From Candidatus Crickella merdequi (GTDB lineage Bacteria > Bacillota > Clostridia > Peptostreptococcales > Anaerovoracaceae): a stretch of DNA of 38,071 bases. Positions 17,372 through 26,983 of the stretch are shown piece by piece. The notes beneath the pieces are model-generated. The model was not told the DNA's origin, made no database searches, and saw nothing but the letters and a program-made list of their open reading frames with translations. The position numbers were made by a program, and so were the translations under genes. Location of the stretch: NCBI GenBank assembly GCA_018064645.1, contig JAGHUT010000052.1, forward strand, positions 1 to 38,071, read 5' to 3'. Numbering within the stretch: the first letter of the stretch is position 1; the number at the start of each line of letters is the position of its first letter.

Positions 17372-18412
17372 TTACTTATTATCCTTTCCGTCTCCAAGTC
17401 TGAAAGACTCGCTGAGATTATTTGTGAGGTACTCCATAATCGATGTAACCTCGTCATATTTCATTCTTGTTGGTCCGATTACTCCAATCTTGCCCACAAG
17501 CTTTCCATCTACGTGATATGTTGCTGTAATCAGTGAGCAGTCCTTCATAGTGTCTGAATTCTCTTCACCGATTGTTACGATAACGCCATCGCCTCTGCTG
17601 AGCATCTTCCTTGCGAACTCTTCCTTCTTAGTAAAAAGTTCAATAAAGTCTCTTGCCTTATCTATGCTTGAGTACTCAGGAATACTGAATATATTTGTGA
17701 GACCTTCCATGTAAAGGTTAACATTCAGCATGTCCTCAAGAGTTCTGACGAAGCTTGGTCTTACGTTGCCCCTGAAAAGGTTCATCGCCTCGATATCCGT
17801 GCCGATATCTTCGATAATTGCATCTTTGAGAACTTCGTCAATCGTTCTGCCCTTATAGTGAACTGTCATCGTCTTGCTGATGAGTTCCAGAGTCTCTGCC
17901 GTGTAAGGAACATTGACTCTCAGTGTCGTGTTATTGATATTGCCGCTCTCAGCAACAATCATCATGATTACTGTTCTCTCATCAACCGGAAGGAGTTTTA
18001 CAAAATTAAGAGTATCCTGATTAATGGCCGGCGTCATTGCGAATGATGCCAGATGAGTAATCTCAGAAAGGAGCTCTGCCGCATGTCTTATAGTTGCATT
18101 GAACTCATCCCTGTCCGCCTGGAGCCTTGCTGTAATGCTTTCCTGCTCCTGTGGTGAAAGACTTCTCTTCTCCATCAGATTATTTACATACAGTCTGTAA
18201 GCCTTATCTGAAGGAATTCTTCCTGCCGATGTATGTGGATGTGTGAGGTAGCCCATTTCCTCAAGATCTGCCATCTCGTTTCTTATAGTCGCCGGGCTGA
18301 CACCCAGTCCATATTTCTTCGAAATAGATCTTGAGCCAACCGGTTCTGCATTCTGAACATAATCGTTAATTACCGCCTGCAGAATCTGCAATTGTCTTTC
18401 GCTTAAATCCAT
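17372..18412 (-). CDS. hrcA: Heat-inducible transcription repressor HrcA
   Basis: This 346-aa repressor binds the CIRCE operator and represses class I heat-shock genes, with GroE chaperonin modulating its activity. It has a winged helix at the N-terminus (MDLSERQLQILQAVINDYV, then GVSPATIRNEMADLEEMGYL and HTSAGRIPSDKAYRLYV) and a C-terminal GAF-like/dimer domain ending NNLSESFRLG. The ATG at 18410-18412 after AGGAGG is preferred to an upstream alternative at 18445, which would lie inside the CIRCE element. It is first gene of the operon, so it represses itself. Confidence 0.96.
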   Translation of the reverse strand: MDLSERQLQILQAVINDYVQNAEPVGSRSISKKYGLGVSPATIRNEMADLEEMGYLTHPHTSAGRIPSDKAYRLYVNNLMEKRSLSPQEQESITARLQADRDEFNATIRHAAELLSEITHLASFAMTPAINQDTLNFVKLLPVDERTVIMMIVAESGNINNTTLRVNVPYTAETLELISKTMTVHYKGRTIDEVLKDAIIEDIGTDIEAMNLFRGNVRPSFVRTLEDMLNVNLYMEGLTNIFSIPEYSSIDKARDFIELFTKKEEFARKMLSRGDGVIVTIGEENSDTMKDCSLITATYHVDGKLVGKIGVIGPTRMKYDEVTSIMEYLTNNLSESFRLGDGKDNK

Positions 18413-18438
18413 GGTTTCCTCCTTCTTTTTTATTTTTG

Positions 18439-18465
18439 TTAGCACTCACTTCATTAGAGTGCTAA
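18439..18465. promoter_or_regulatory. CIRCE operator (HrcA binding site)
   Basis: Exact consensus TTAGCACTC (18439-18447), 9-base spacer, GAGTGCTAA (18457-18465), lying between the promoter and hrcA. All 18 arm bases match. Confidence 0.97.
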
Positions 18466-18476
18466 TTACAATTCAT

Positions 18477-18505
18477 AATATACTCTTACTCCGTAAAGGT
18501 GTCAA
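18477..18505 (-). promoter_or_regulatory. hrcA operon promoter
   Basis: Minus-strand TTGACA (complement of 18500-18505), 17-bp spacer, TATATT (complement of 18477-18482). The start site falls next to the CIRCE arm, so HrcA binding would block it. Confidence 0.75.
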
Positions 18506-18550
18506 CAGTTGTTATTGTGTTTTTTGCGTGAATTCACCTATGCGCACAAA

Positions 18551-18576
18551 AAAACGCTGACTCTCGTCAGCGTTTT
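18551..18576 (-). terminator. Terminator of the pot-nitroreductase operon
   Basis: Stem AAAACGCTGAC (18551-18561) / GTCAGCGTTTT (18566-18576), loop TCTC. The U-tract extends on the minus strand (A-run at 18548-18554). Confidence 0.88.
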
Positions 18577-18588
18577 ACACAATACATA

Positions 18589-19101
18589 TTAGAGATATGT
18601 AACAGTCTCTTCGATTGGCTTCCTCGACATGTGATTTGCAAGAGGAACTCCAGTCTCTGATGCATAGCCAAGATCAAGAAGCATTGTAATCTCCTCATTC
18701 TCAGGAAGACCCAGAGCGTCATGAAGTTCTTCCATCTTCACGAAGTTGAGCCAGCAGCTGTCGACACCGACAGCAGTTGCAGCAAGCATCATATGAGTAG
18801 CAACAATTGTCGCATCCTCATCTCCCGACTTCTTGAAAGCATCAGGATATGTATAAACATTGTCCTTATCATATGCAACAACAAGTACAACAGGCGCCCC
18901 ATATCTGCAAGGAGTTGCGGCATCTACTTTTGCAAGTGCTTCTTCTGATCTTACAACATATACGCGCTGCTCCTGAAGATTCTTTGCTGTAGGAGCAAGT
19001 CTTCCCGCCTCAAGAATTATATCGAGCTTCTCCTGTTCAACGGCCTTGTCGAGATAATTCTTGCAGGAGTAACGGTCATTCATAAGCTTAATAATGTCCA
19101 T
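18589..19101 (-). CDS. Nitroreductase family protein
   Basis: This 170-aa short FMN-dependent nitroreductase-fold protein has the N-terminal NDRYSCKNYLDKAV (RxSxRxF-like, with Cys-Lys replacing the usual Arg-x), RLAPTAKNLQ, and the central Asp/Gly block VDSCWLNF. Such proteins reduce nitro compounds, quinones or other electrophiles with NAD(P)H as dimers; the substrate is not evident. It starts 16 bases after potD with GAGGT upstream and appears to be last gene of the polyamine operon, although no metabolic link is obvious. Confidence 0.85.
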   Translation of the reverse strand: MDIIKLMNDRYSCKNYLDKAVEQEKLDIILEAGRLAPTAKNLQEQRVYVVRSEEALAKVDAATPCRYGAPVVLVVAYDKDNVYTYPDAFKKSGDEDATIVATHMMLAATAVGVDSCWLNFVKMEELHDALGLPENEEITMLLDLGYASETGVPLANHMSRKPIEETVTYL

Positions 19102-19117
19102 TTACGTACCTCATATT

Positions 19118-20182
19118 CTATTTAGCTTTAACTTTCTTCCAGTATTTACTGTAGATAGCCATTGTATCTGAGTCAAGAGTCTTAAGACTGTAGCATCTCT
19201 TCAGAGTCTCATCTGTAGGGAAAATCGACTCATCATTGAGTATATCCTCATCAAGAGCATTCTTTGCTGCGAGATTTGGAGTTGTGTAATAGAGATAGTC
19301 GAAATTAGTGAGAGCAACCTTCTTCTTGCAAAGGAAGTTGAGCCACGCCTCGGCACCCTCTTTGTTTGCCACATTCTTTGGAATTGCCCAGGAATCAATG
19401 AAGAACTCTGTTCCCTCTTTAGGAACAATGAACTCAACATCATCGTTAAGGTCAGTTGTGTACTGATATTCTCCATTCCAGATAACGCCAACGGCTGCTG
19501 AACCATCTGCAAGCAGGTCTCTTGCAGCATCGTTTGCATACTTGTAAACAAGCGGCTTCTGCTCTGTCAGATCTGCTGCAGCTTTTGCAATCTCAGCCTC
19601 ATTCGTTGTATTAAGTGAATAGCCGTTCTTCATGAGACCTATCATCATTGCGTCTCTTACACTGTCAGGCATTACTATCTGATCCTTGAACTTCGGATTC
19701 CAGAGATCATCCCAGGAATCAATTACTGTATTTCCAACCATCTTCTTGTTATATGCAATTCCTGCAACACCAATCTGATAAGGAACACTGTACTTGTTGC
19801 CAGGGTCAAACTCATTGGATTTCTCCATAATGAGAGGGTCAATGTTCTTGATGGCAGGAACATTCTCGAAATCTATTTCCGAAAGCATTCCCTCTTCAAT
19901 CATCTTACCAATCATGTAGTCAGATGTGCAGATGCAGTCATATGATGTGTTGCTGTTAGAAAGCAGTGTGTACAGCTCCTCAGCTGTATCATAAGAATCC
20001 TGGACTACGCCTATACCGGTCTCATCCTCAAATTCCTCGATAATCTCCTGATCGTAATAATCGCCGTAGCAGTAAATATAAATCTCTCCATTAACACCAC
20101 TTCTGCATGAAGAAAGCGCAATCATTGATACCATTGCGAGAGAAAGCAGCATGGCAAGCTTGAGTGAATGTTTTTTTATCAT
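19118..20182 (-). CDS. potD: Spermidine/putrescine ABC transporter, substrate-binding lipoprotein
   Basis: This 354-aa extracellular binding protein of family PotD/PotF has a lipoprotein signal (residues 1-26) ending in lipobox LSSC with acylated Cys26. The mature part carries the polyamine-binding fold, including YCYGDYYDQEIIEEFEDETG, SDYMIGKMIEEGML, SVPYQIGVAGIAYNKK and the late WAIPKNVANKEGAEAWLNFL block. It captures polyamines for PotABC. Its start overlaps the potC stop by 4 bases. Confidence 0.94.
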   Translation of the reverse strand: MIKKHSLKLAMLLSLAMVSMIALSSCRSGVNGEIYIYCYGDYYDQEIIEEFEDETGIGVVQDSYDTAEELYTLLSNSNTSYDCICTSDYMIGKMIEEGMLSEIDFENVPAIKNIDPLIMEKSNEFDPGNKYSVPYQIGVAGIAYNKKMVGNTVIDSWDDLWNPKFKDQIVMPDSVRDAMMIGLMKNGYSLNTTNEAEIAKAAADLTEQKPLVYKYANDAARDLLADGSAAVGVIWNGEYQYTTDLNDDVEFIVPKEGTEFFIDSWAIPKNVANKEGAEAWLNFLCKKKVALTNFDYLYYTTPNLAAKNALDEDILNDESIFPTDETLKRCYSLKTLDSDTMAIYSKYWKKVKAK

Positions 20183-20961
20183 AATACCAGTTCAACCTCC
20201 TGCTTTTTGCTCTTGATGTTCACAATAAGGAGTGCAACAAAGGCAACTACGAATATGATTGTTGACAGTGCGAAAAGTGATGGTCTTATGCCGATCTTCA
20301 CCTGGCTGTAAATAATCGTCGAAATTGTGTTGATACCTGCACCTTTTGTGAAATAAGTGATTATGAAGTCATCTACTGACATTGTGAATGCCAGCAGGAA
20401 ACCTGACAGAATTCCAGGTCTCAGCTCAGGAAGTACAACCTTGCGGAAGGCGTATTTTCTGCTTGCTCCAAGATCCATGGCTGCCTCAAAGAGTCTGTCG
20501 GTCTTTCTGTTCATTCTCGGTCTTACCGAAAGTACAACATACGGAATTGAGAATGTAATGTGTGCAAACAGAATTGTCATATATCCCTGTGGAACACGAA
20601 GAATCAGGAAAAACAGCATCAGAGAGATACCTGTTACGATATCTGCGTTGAGCATAGGAATATTGTTTGCAGCAAGAATCACATTCTGTGTCTTAGGTCT
20701 CATAGCATCGAGACCGACTACTGCAGCAGTTCCGATGATAGTCGCTACTGTTGCAGAGATAATTGCAATAGTAAAGGTATTTACTACTGCGTACATTATA
20801 AGCCTGCTGTTAAAGAGCTCTACGTACCAGTTGAGAGAAAAGCCTGTGAACACAGCCATTGACTTCGCCTCATTGAAAGAAAGTACCATAAGAGCAAAAA
20901 TCGGCAGATAGAGGAACAGCATGATTATAATAATGTAAATTGAACTTAAAGCCTTCTTCAT
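20179..20961 (-). CDS. potC: Spermidine/putrescine ABC transporter permease PotC
   Basis: This 260-aa inner-membrane permease has about six transmembrane helices and the EAA loop AAMDLGASRKYAFRKVVLPEL, which contacts the ATPase. The N-terminal LYLPIFALMVLSFNEAKS is typical of PotC. It works with PotB as a heterodimeric channel. Start overlaps the potB stop by one base. Confidence 0.95.
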   Translation of the reverse strand: MKKALSSIYIIIIMLFLYLPIFALMVLSFNEAKSMAVFTGFSLNWYVELFNSRLIMYAVVNTFTIAIISATVATIIGTAAVVGLDAMRPKTQNVILAANNIPMLNADIVTGISLMLFFLILRVPQGYMTILFAHITFSIPYVVLSVRPRMNRKTDRLFEAAMDLGASRKYAFRKVVLPELRPGILSGFLLAFTMSVDDFIITYFTKGAGINTISTIIYSQVKIGIRPSLFALSTIIFVVAFVALLIVNIKSKKQEVELVL

Positions 20962-21779
20962 TATACTAAGCTTGCCCCCCCTGTCTTATCAAATTTGTTG
21001 AGCAGCAGCATACTGATAATGATGAATACCATCATTACAAGAGACAGTCCCGATCCGAGATACCAGTTGGAATTGACTGTGAACTCCTGCTCTATTATGT
21101 TACCGATGAGGTTTATCTTGCCTCCACCGAGCATATTTGAAATAACGAAAGTTGTAAGGGCCGGAATGAATACCATTGTGATTCCACTTACAATACCAGG
21201 TACTGACAGCGGAATTATTACCTTTGTAAAAACAGTAATCTTATTTGCGCCCAGATCGTAAGCAGCTTCAAGAAGATGCTTGTCAATCTTTGATACAACA
21301 TTATAAATCGGCAGAATCATGAAAGGCAGGAAGTCATATACCATACCAAGGATGATAGCTCCCGGTGTATTCATGATTGCCTGGCGAGGAAGTCCTACTG
21401 CAGTGAGAATTGAGTTGATAACTCCATTTCTCTCAAGGAGTACCTGCCATGCCATTGTTCTTAGAAGGAAATTCATCCACATTGGCAGGATGAAAACAAA
21501 GATAAGAAATCCCTGCTTGCCGTACTTGCTGTCCTTAAGAATCATTGCCATTGGAAAGGCAATCAGAAGGCAGATAATTGTACTCACAAGAGCCAGCAGA
21601 AGGGAAAGCTCAAGCGCCTGCAGATTGTCATGGCTGAAAATCGCACCAAGATTTGCAAAGGTCACTCCTCCATCTTTGCTGGTCATTCCATAATAAACAA
21701 TGGAAAGAATCGGAATGATAGTTCCGATAATAATCCATATAATAAAAGGCGATGCCCACTTCTTGTTTGCTATTATCAT
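20961..21779 (-). CDS. potB: Spermidine/putrescine ABC transporter permease PotB
   Basis: This 272-aa permease has about six membrane spans and the EAA motif [20 protein letters not shown]. Family blocks [19 protein letters not shown] and [13 protein letters not shown] are present. It pairs with PotC. Its start overlaps the potA stop by 4 bases, and the gene order potA-potB-potC-potD is the standard one. Confidence 0.95.
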   Translation of the reverse strand: MIIANKKWASPFIIWIIIGTIIPILSIVYYGMTSKDGGVTFANLGAIFSHDNLQALELSLLLALVSTIICLLIAFPMAMILKDSKYGKQGFLIFVFILPMWMNFLLRTMAWQVLLERNGVINSILTAVGLPRQAIMNTPGAIILGMVYDFLPFMILPIYNVVSKIDKHLLEAAYDLGANKITVFTKVIIPLSVPGIVSGITMVFIPALTTFVISNMLGGGKINLIGNIIEQEFTVNSNWYLGSGLSLVMMVFIIISMLLLNKFDKTGGASLV

Positions 21780-22861
21780 AGGTCGAGCTCCATAGCTTTC
21801 TCATCGTCGAATTCAGGTTTCTTCATAATCTGAATATTCTCAGGTCTTACGTACATTCCAATCTTCTGTCCTACATGATGCTCATCGTAGTTCTGGAGAA
21901 GCCACTCAAAATTGCCTTTCTCGCTCTTTACAAGCATCTCGTAGTGAACACCGATAAAGATTTTGCTTATAATCTCTCCGTTGAAGAGACCTTCTCCATA
22001 AGGTCTTATCTCGATATCCTCTGGTCTGATTACTACATCGACAGGCTGCCCAGGCTCAAACCCCTCTGCAGAACCATCGATGCAAGGGAACTCTGTGCCC
22101 TTAATCTCAACCAGCTTGTCCTTGATCATTCTTCCGGGAACAATATTGCTGTCACCGATAAAGTCAGCTACGAAAGCGTTCTCAGGCTCGTTGTAGATCT
22201 GCTCAGGTGTACCCTCCTGCTGAATGTAGCCGTTGTTCATTACAACGACCTTGTCAGACATTGTGAGAGCTTCTTCCTGGTCGTGAGTTACGTAGATAAA
22301 AGTAATTCCAAGCTCCTTCTTGAGTCTTACCAGCTCGTACTGCATCTCCTGACGAAGCTTGAGGTCGAGAGCTCCAAGAGGCTCATCAAGAAGAAGAACT
22401 CTAGGTTCGTTAACGATAGCTCTTGCCATGGCGATTCTCTGCTGCTGTCCGCCGGAAAGCTCTGTGATCTGTCTGTTCTCGAAACCCTTAAGGTTAACAA
22501 GATTAAGTGCGTACTTAACCTTATCCTTAATATACTGGTCAGATTTGCCGCTTACCTTGAGTCCAAATGCGATGTTCTCACCAACGTTCATATGTGGGAA
22601 AAGCGCATAATTCTGAAAAACAGTATTGAGATGTCTCTGGTTCGGAGGCAGGTCAGTAATGTCCTGTCCGTCAAAGTAGACTCTACCCTTATCTGGAGTC
22701 TCAAAGCCTCCGATAATTCTTAAAGTAGTTGTCTTACCACAGCCTGAAGGTCCGAGAAGTGTTACGAACTCGTTCTCATAGACTGTGAGGCTAAGCTCGT
22801 CGAGTACTTCCTGCTCGCCGAAGCTCTTGCTGATGTTGTCGAGTCTGATCAGTTCTGCCAT
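21776..22861 (-). CDS. potA: Spermidine/putrescine ABC transporter ATP-binding protein PotA
   Basis: This 361-aa ABC ATPase powers polyamine import. It has Walker A GPSGCGKT (about 38-45), Q-loop [13 protein letters not shown], signature LSGGQQQR, Walker [13 protein letters not shown], and the switch His in [12 protein letters not shown]-terminal TOBE regulatory domain (about 240-345) contains [10 protein letters not shown]. It begins 32 bases after the XRE-cupin regulator. Confidence 0.96.
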   Translation of the reverse strand: MAELIRLDNISKSFGEQEVLDELSLTVYENEFVTLLGPSGCGKTTTLRIIGGFETPDKGRVYFDGQDITDLPPNQRHLNTVFQNYALFPHMNVGENIAFGLKVSGKSDQYIKDKVKYALNLVNLKGFENRQITELSGGQQQRIAMARAIVNEPRVLLLDEPLGALDLKLRQEMQYELVRLKKELGITFIYVTHDQEEALTMSDKVVVMNNGYIQQEGTPEQIYNEPENAFVADFIGDSNIVPGRMIKDKLVEIKGTEFPCIDGSAEGFEPGQPVDVVIRPEDIEIRPYGEGLFNGEIISKIFIGVHYEMLVKSEKGNFEWLLQNYDEHHVGQKIGMYVRPENIQIMKKPEFDDEKAMELDL

Positions 22862-22893
22862 TTATGTTGTCCTTTCTTATTTATTCCGCCACT

Positions 22894-23427
22894 CTAGAAA
22901 CTAGGCGGTGAACTTACCCAAATAATCTGTGCTCCCTTGTCTGAGCTTATGTAATGAGGCTTCTCAGGGTATATATAGAAGGTATCGCCTTCCTTTGCCT
23001 TATACTCTTCGCTTCCTATGTGAATAACAATGGTTCCTGACATTACATATCCGAACTCCTCACCTTCGTGAGGATTATCAACCATCGTGCTTCCTCCTGC
23101 TTCAAGGGTGAGCCTTACTGGCTCCATTTCATTCTTCTGTGCGTTAGGTACAATCCATTCAATTGTGTACTTTGAAGCGCAGTCTTCCTTTACATAATAG
23201 TCGTCATCTGTAAATACGACCTGTTTCTCCTCGTCGTCCGAGAAAAAAGTCTTGAAATCCATTCCCAGAGCAAGTACCACGTCCTCGAGAGTTGCTATTG
23301 ATGGTGATGTCAGGTTTCGTTCTATCTGTGAGATAAAACCTTTGCTGAGTTCTGCTCTGTCAGCAAGTTCCTCCTGAGTAAGACCCCTCTCTATACGTAA
23401 TTCTTTAATACGTTCGCCGATATCCAT
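22894..23427 (-). CDS. XRE-cupin transcriptional regulator (PuuR-like)
   Basis: This 177-aa regulator has an N-terminal XRE helix-turn-helix (residues 5-60: IKELRIERGLTQEELADRAE, then GFISQIERN) and a C-terminal cupin sensor domain (about 105-175: EGEEFGYVMSGTIVIHIG, then DTFYIYPEKPHY). Proteins of this layout next to potABCD commonly sense polyamines and control uptake. As first gene of the operon, it likely controls the promoter upstream of itself, where a perfect palindrome is present. Confidence 0.9.
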   Translation of the reverse strand: MDIGERIKELRIERGLTQEELADRAELSKGFISQIERNLTSPSIATLEDVVLALGMDFKTFFSDDEEKQVVFTDDDYYVKEDCASKYTIEWIVPNAQKNEMEPVRLTLEAGGSTMVDNPHEGEEFGYVMSGTIVIHIGSEEYKAKEGDTFYIYPEKPHYISSDKGAQIIWVSSPPSF

Positions 23428-23459
23428 TTATTCCTTCTTTCAATGCGGTCGATATAATT

Positions 23460-23530
23460 CTAAATTTGAAGTTTAGTATCTCTAAACAAAATTGCAACAT
23501 TAATTATATAGAATAATGCCTGTAAGTCAA
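23460..23530 (-). promoter_or_regulatory. pot operon promoter with palindromic operator
   Basis: TTGACT (complement of 23525-23530), 16-bp spacer and TATAAT (complement of 23503-23508) form the promoter. Downstream is a perfect palindrome GTTTAG-TATCT-CTAAAC (23471-23487) with arms one helical turn apart, plus an extra CTAAA half-site at 23460-23464. The XRE-cupin protein is the likely ligand. Confidence 0.65.
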
Positions 23531-23568
23531 GGACTTTTGACGCTTTGCACCCCTGTTTCACACAACAA

Positions 23569-23621
23569 AAAAACACATCTTCCTCGAAGCCACCATGGCA
23601 TCGAATCAAAGATGTGTTTTT
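23569..23621 (-). terminator. Compound-hairpin terminator of the selA-selB-lpp-mrp operon
   Basis: Outer stem AAAAACACATCTT (23569-23581) / AAGATGTGTTTTT (23609-23621) encloses a 27-base loop with smaller self-complementary parts (TCGA...TCGA, GCC...GGC). The A/T flanks give a U-tract on the minus strand. Confidence 0.75.
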
Positions 23622-23641
23622 GCCGTTAATTATTCAGTTTA

Positions 23642-24466
23642 TTACTTCTCGAGGAACTGGAGAACTGACTCCATCTCATTACCAAATGAGTACTCAATCT
23701 TTCCTGCATCTCCCTGTCTTGCAAGTTCAGGGTTGATAGGCAGCTTCTCAAGAAGCTGGATTCCATACTCATCTGCAACTTTCTGTGCATTTGATGGTCC
23801 GAAGATTTCGTGCTTCTTGCCACAGTCTGGGCACTCGAAGTAGCTCATGTTCTCAACAAGGCCAAGAACCGGAATATTCATCAGCTTAGCCATGTTAACA
23901 GCCTTGGCAACGATCATTGATACAAGCTCCTGTGGTGATGTTACTACAATGATTCCGTCTACAGGAAGTGACTGGAATACTGTAAGAGGAACATCTCCTG
24001 TTCCAGGAGGCATATCGATGAACATAACATCAAGGTCGCCCCATACAACATCTGTCCAGAACTGCTCAACTACTCCGCCAATAACAGGACCTCTCCATAC
24101 TACCGGATCTGTCTCGTTCTCTGTGAGCAGGTTAAGTGACATTACTTTGATATCTGTAGGAGTTACTGCAGGCATAAGTCCCATAGCATTTGCTTCAACC
24201 TGTCCGTGAAGTCCGAACATCTTAGGGATTGATGGACCTGTGATGTCTGCATCCATAATACCAACCTTGTATCCATCTCTGTTTGCTGCGATAGCTGAGA
24301 GAGCTGTAACCATTGACTTTCCAACTCCGCCCTTACCGCTGACAATACCAATTACTTTTTTGCAGCTGCTGTATCCATTGATAGCAGGCTTTCTGATTCC
24401 GTTGTCTCTTGAAGCGCAATCTGAGCTGCATGTACTGCAATCATGTGTGCAATTCTGATCTGACAT
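23642..24466 (-). CDS. Mrp/NBP35-family Fe-S cluster carrier ATPase
   Basis: This 274-aa P-loop NTPase binds and transfers [4Fe-4S] clusters to apo-proteins. It has a cysteine-rich N-terminal arm (Cys6, 10, 13, 17), deviant Walker A SGKGGVGKS (about 43-51), IMDADITGPSIPKMFG, and a C-terminal CxxC pair in FECPDCGK that holds a bridging cluster in the dimer. Known names are Mrp, ApbC and SalA. It is last gene of the selA-selB-lipoprotein-mrp operon, and Fe-S supply would fit the many cluster enzymes nearby. GGAGG precedes the ATG. Confidence 0.93.
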   Translation of the reverse strand: MSDQNCTHDCSTCSSDCASRDNGIRKPAINGYSSCKKVIGIVSGKGGVGKSMVTALSAIAANRDGYKVGIMDADITGPSIPKMFGLHGQVEANAMGLMPAVTPTDIKVMSLNLLTENETDPVVWRGPVIGGVVEQFWTDVVWGDLDVMFIDMPPGTGDVPLTVFQSLPVDGIIVVTSPQELVSMIVAKAVNMAKLMNIPVLGLVENMSYFECPDCGKKHEIFGPSNAQKVADEYGIQLLEKLPINPELARQGDAGKIEYSFGNEMESVLQFLEK

Positions 24467-24493
24467 TTCTTCCCTCCAACTTACTATTCGCTA

Positions 24494-25051
24494 TTACATA
24501 TTAGCGAGTGATGATACGACCTGAACAAGGTCTCCAAAAATAGCTTTTTTGAATTCTGTGTTATCTGCAATATCTGTGGACCAGTTACCATCCTCGTCCT
24601 TTGTACAGTTGATGATTACTTTTGTTGTAAAGTCTTTGTCATCAAGCTCATTGAACTTTGCAAAAAGAACTGTGTAGAAGGTAGTCTCTTCGTTTATCTT
24701 CACTTTGCCATCTACGATCTCATCCCATACATCAAGATATGCAGTTCCGTAATCATATGTTGTTACAGACAGCTCTACAGTCGCACTATTGCCATCCTCC
24801 GAAATAATCTCTTCTCCGATCTCGCAATCGAAGTCTGAAAGTCTCTCGAGAAATACGCCATAGGCTTCCTTATCTGCGTCTGTAAATTCTGAGTCTTCAT
24901 CATCGAAAATCGATGTGCTTATCTCCGCATTCTGTATCTCTTTGATATCCTTCTTAACCTGGTCCGAAGCAGTTCCGGTTCCGCAGGCCGTAAGCGATAT
25001 CAGAAGAACAGCAATGAGGCCTAAAGCAAGCAGACTTCTTAATCTTTTCAT
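24494..25051 (-). CDS. Hypothetical lipoprotein
   Basis: This 185-aa secreted lipoprotein has signal peptide residues 1-22 and lipobox LTAC with Cys23. The mature part is acidic and Asp/Glu-rich, with a predicted mixed alpha/beta region (VELSVTTYDYGTAYLDVWDE, then FTTKVIINCTKDEDGNW). A family cannot be named with confidence. The ATG at 25049-25051 follows AGGAGAAG and gives a proper signal peptide, unlike the longer frame to 25078. It lies 16 bases after selB, so it is cotranscribed with the selenium genes, but no function in that system is evident. Confidence 0.8.
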   Translation of the reverse strand: MKRLRSLLALGLIAVLLISLTACGTGTASDQVKKDIKEIQNAEISTSIFDDEDSEFTDADKEAYGVFLERLSDFDCEIGEEIISEDGNSATVELSVTTYDYGTAYLDVWDEIVDGKVKINEETTFYTVLFAKFNELDDKDFTTKVIINCTKDEDGNWSTDIADNTEFKKAIFGDLVQVVSSLANM

Positions 25052-25067
25052 AACTTCTCCTGTAATT

Positions 25068-26969
25068 CTATCTCGCAATTAGAGCAGTTCTTGTCTTTCC
25101 GTTAAATCTTGTGATTCCTGCCTTATCAAGAGCCGCAAGTATAATCTCTGCGTACTTTCTTGATGTTCCAAGCTTATCTCTATATTCGGCAAGAGTGAAA
25201 TCCGCACCGAAGGACGCTGCTGCATCCATGCACTTGTTCCAGGCATCTACGGAAATATAATAAGCAGAATCAATCTTTCTTATTATACTCTCTTCTACCA
25301 GTTCTGCAAGCAGAGGAGCAACAATGTTCTTATCCTTATGGAGTGCAAAAGCCTCATCGTTCTTCACAAGTTCAATGCCCGCGTTCCTGTACATTTCTGC
25401 AAGCTTCTCCTTGAGAGCCTCCTGCTCAGCAGTATGCTTTACAACGAAGCCCGCAAGAGCGATGTTCTTGCCTTTGTCTGCAATAACACCAGATTCCATA
25501 AGATATGTAACAAGTGACGCCAGCAGCTTCTCATCTTCAATGTGGAAGCTTTCTCTAAGCTTGGACAGAAGCTCCTGCTTAGGAATTCCATCAGCAAGAG
25601 GATTGCTCTCGTGATATTTGTTAATAATATACTCAATATTCTGTTTGAGTCTTTCAAGCTTCTCCATTCCGAGAACAGCACCATTTGAAAGCATTGCCAG
25701 CCTTCCGTCAGCAACCTCCTCTTTAACGATAGCTGCTGAATCTGCCCTCAGAATTCCAAGCTCAAGAGCAAGCTCATCTGAGTCAGGGAATTTGCGCTGA
25801 GAAGCTTTCATCTCAATGATCTCAGGTACAGTTCCCTTTTCCAGGATCTTAAATGCATCAAGTACATCCTGTCTGTTTCTTTTGTGCTTGTCAGGCATGG
25901 CATCAAGGACCTGTCCTCCTCCAATGGTGATAATTGGAGAATAGAATCTTACAATGAAGCGGTCTCCTCTTCTTAAAGCAATAGGCTCTTCAAGTCTGAG
26001 CTGTGCGCAGCATGTCTCTCCTGCACCAAGAACATCTCTGTCCAGAAGAATTACCTTGCAGAGAGCCTCTTTACTTCCCGCGTAGAGGTGTACTCTGCTG
26101 TTGTTAAGTATTACTCTGTCACTTGAGTTAAAAACTTTAAGTGAAACATCAAGCATATTTGTCGATACTACTGCATTCTCCATAGCGAGAATGTCACCTC
26201 TCTCGACTTCTTCCTTCTTGATATTTGACAGGTTAATGGCGGTTCTCTGACCCGCTACAGCCATATCTGTATCCTTGCCGTAGGTCTGAATGCCTCGGAT
26301 CTTGGCCTTTGCTCCCGACGGATAAAGCACAACATCATCACCTACATTGCAGACACCGTCCATAAGAGTTCCCGTAACAACAGTTCCAAAGCCCTGCATG
26401 CTGAAAACTCTATCAACAGGCAGTCTGAAGAGTTCTTTATCTTCAAGGCGCTTGTTCTCTCTATCACACTTTCTGATAATCTCTGCTTTAAGTTCCGGGA
26501 TATTGTCACCAGTCTTAGCTGATACAGGAATAATCGGCTTTCCTTCAAGGAAGGAGCCCTTGAAATAATCCTCTACCTCCTCAAGAAGCATCTCAAGCCA
26601 CTCTTCATCAACCATATCTGTCTTTGTTACTGCAACAATACCATCATCGATTCCAAGTGCCTGAAGAATCTCGAAGTGCTCTCTCGTCTGAGGCATGATT
26701 CCCTCATCTGCAGCTACTACAAAAACAACAAAGTCAATTCCGCCGATTCCAGCCAGCATGTTCTTAATGAACTTCTCGTGTCCCGGGACATCAATTACGC
26801 CAATGTTATACCCATCATCGTTTGGAATATGAGCAAAACCAAGTTCAATGGTAATTCCTCTCTTCTTCTCTTCAACAAGCCTGTCGGTATCGATACCCGA
26901 AAGAGCTTTGATCAGAAGTGTCTTACCGTGGTCAACGTGTCCCGCTGTTCCAATAATTATATTCTTCAT
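25068..26969 (-). CDS. selB: Selenocysteine-specific elongation factor SelB
   Basis: This 633-aa translation GTPase is the EF-Tu-like factor that carries Sec-tRNA(Sec) to UGA codons marked by a SECIS element. The GTPase domain has G1 GHVDHGKT (10-17), the G2/effector region [20 protein letters not shown], and TKTDMVD. Barrel domains follow, then four C-terminal winged helices (about 380-633) that bind SECIS RNA. It is 14 bases after selA and coupled to it in an operon. Confidence 0.97.
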   Translation of the reverse strand: MKNIIIGTAGHVDHGKTLLIKALSGIDTDRLVEEKKRGITIELGFAHIPNDDGYNIGVIDVPGHEKFIKNMLAGIGGIDFVVFVVAADEGIMPQTREHFEILQALGIDDGIVAVTKTDMVDEEWLEMLLEEVEDYFKGSFLEGKPIIPVSAKTGDNIPELKAEIIRKCDRENKRLEDKELFRLPVDRVFSMQGFGTVVTGTLMDGVCNVGDDVVLYPSGAKAKIRGIQTYGKDTDMAVAGQRTAINLSNIKKEEVERGDILAMENAVVSTNMLDVSLKVFNSSDRVILNNSRVHLYAGSKEALCKVILLDRDVLGAGETCCAQLRLEEPIALRRGDRFIVRFYSPIITIGGGQVLDAMPDKHKRNRQDVLDAFKILEKGTVPEIIEMKASQRKFPDSDELALELGILRADSAAIVKEEVADGRLAMLSNGAVLGMEKLERLKQNIEYIINKYHESNPLADGIPKQELLSKLRESFHIEDEKLLASLVTYLMESGVIADKGKNIALAGFVVKHTAEQEALKEKLAEMYRNAGIELVKNDEAFALHKDKNIVAPLLAELVEESIIRKIDSAYYISVDAWNKCMDAAASFGADFTLAEYRDKLGTSRKYAEIILAALDKAGITRFNGKTRTALIAR

Positions 26970-26983
26970 ATCAGTACCCCAAA

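Noticed and set aside
21875-22723. 282-aa plus-strand open frame antisense to potA
   Set aside because: It lies entirely within a conserved ABC ATPase; hydrophobic-looking but without family features.
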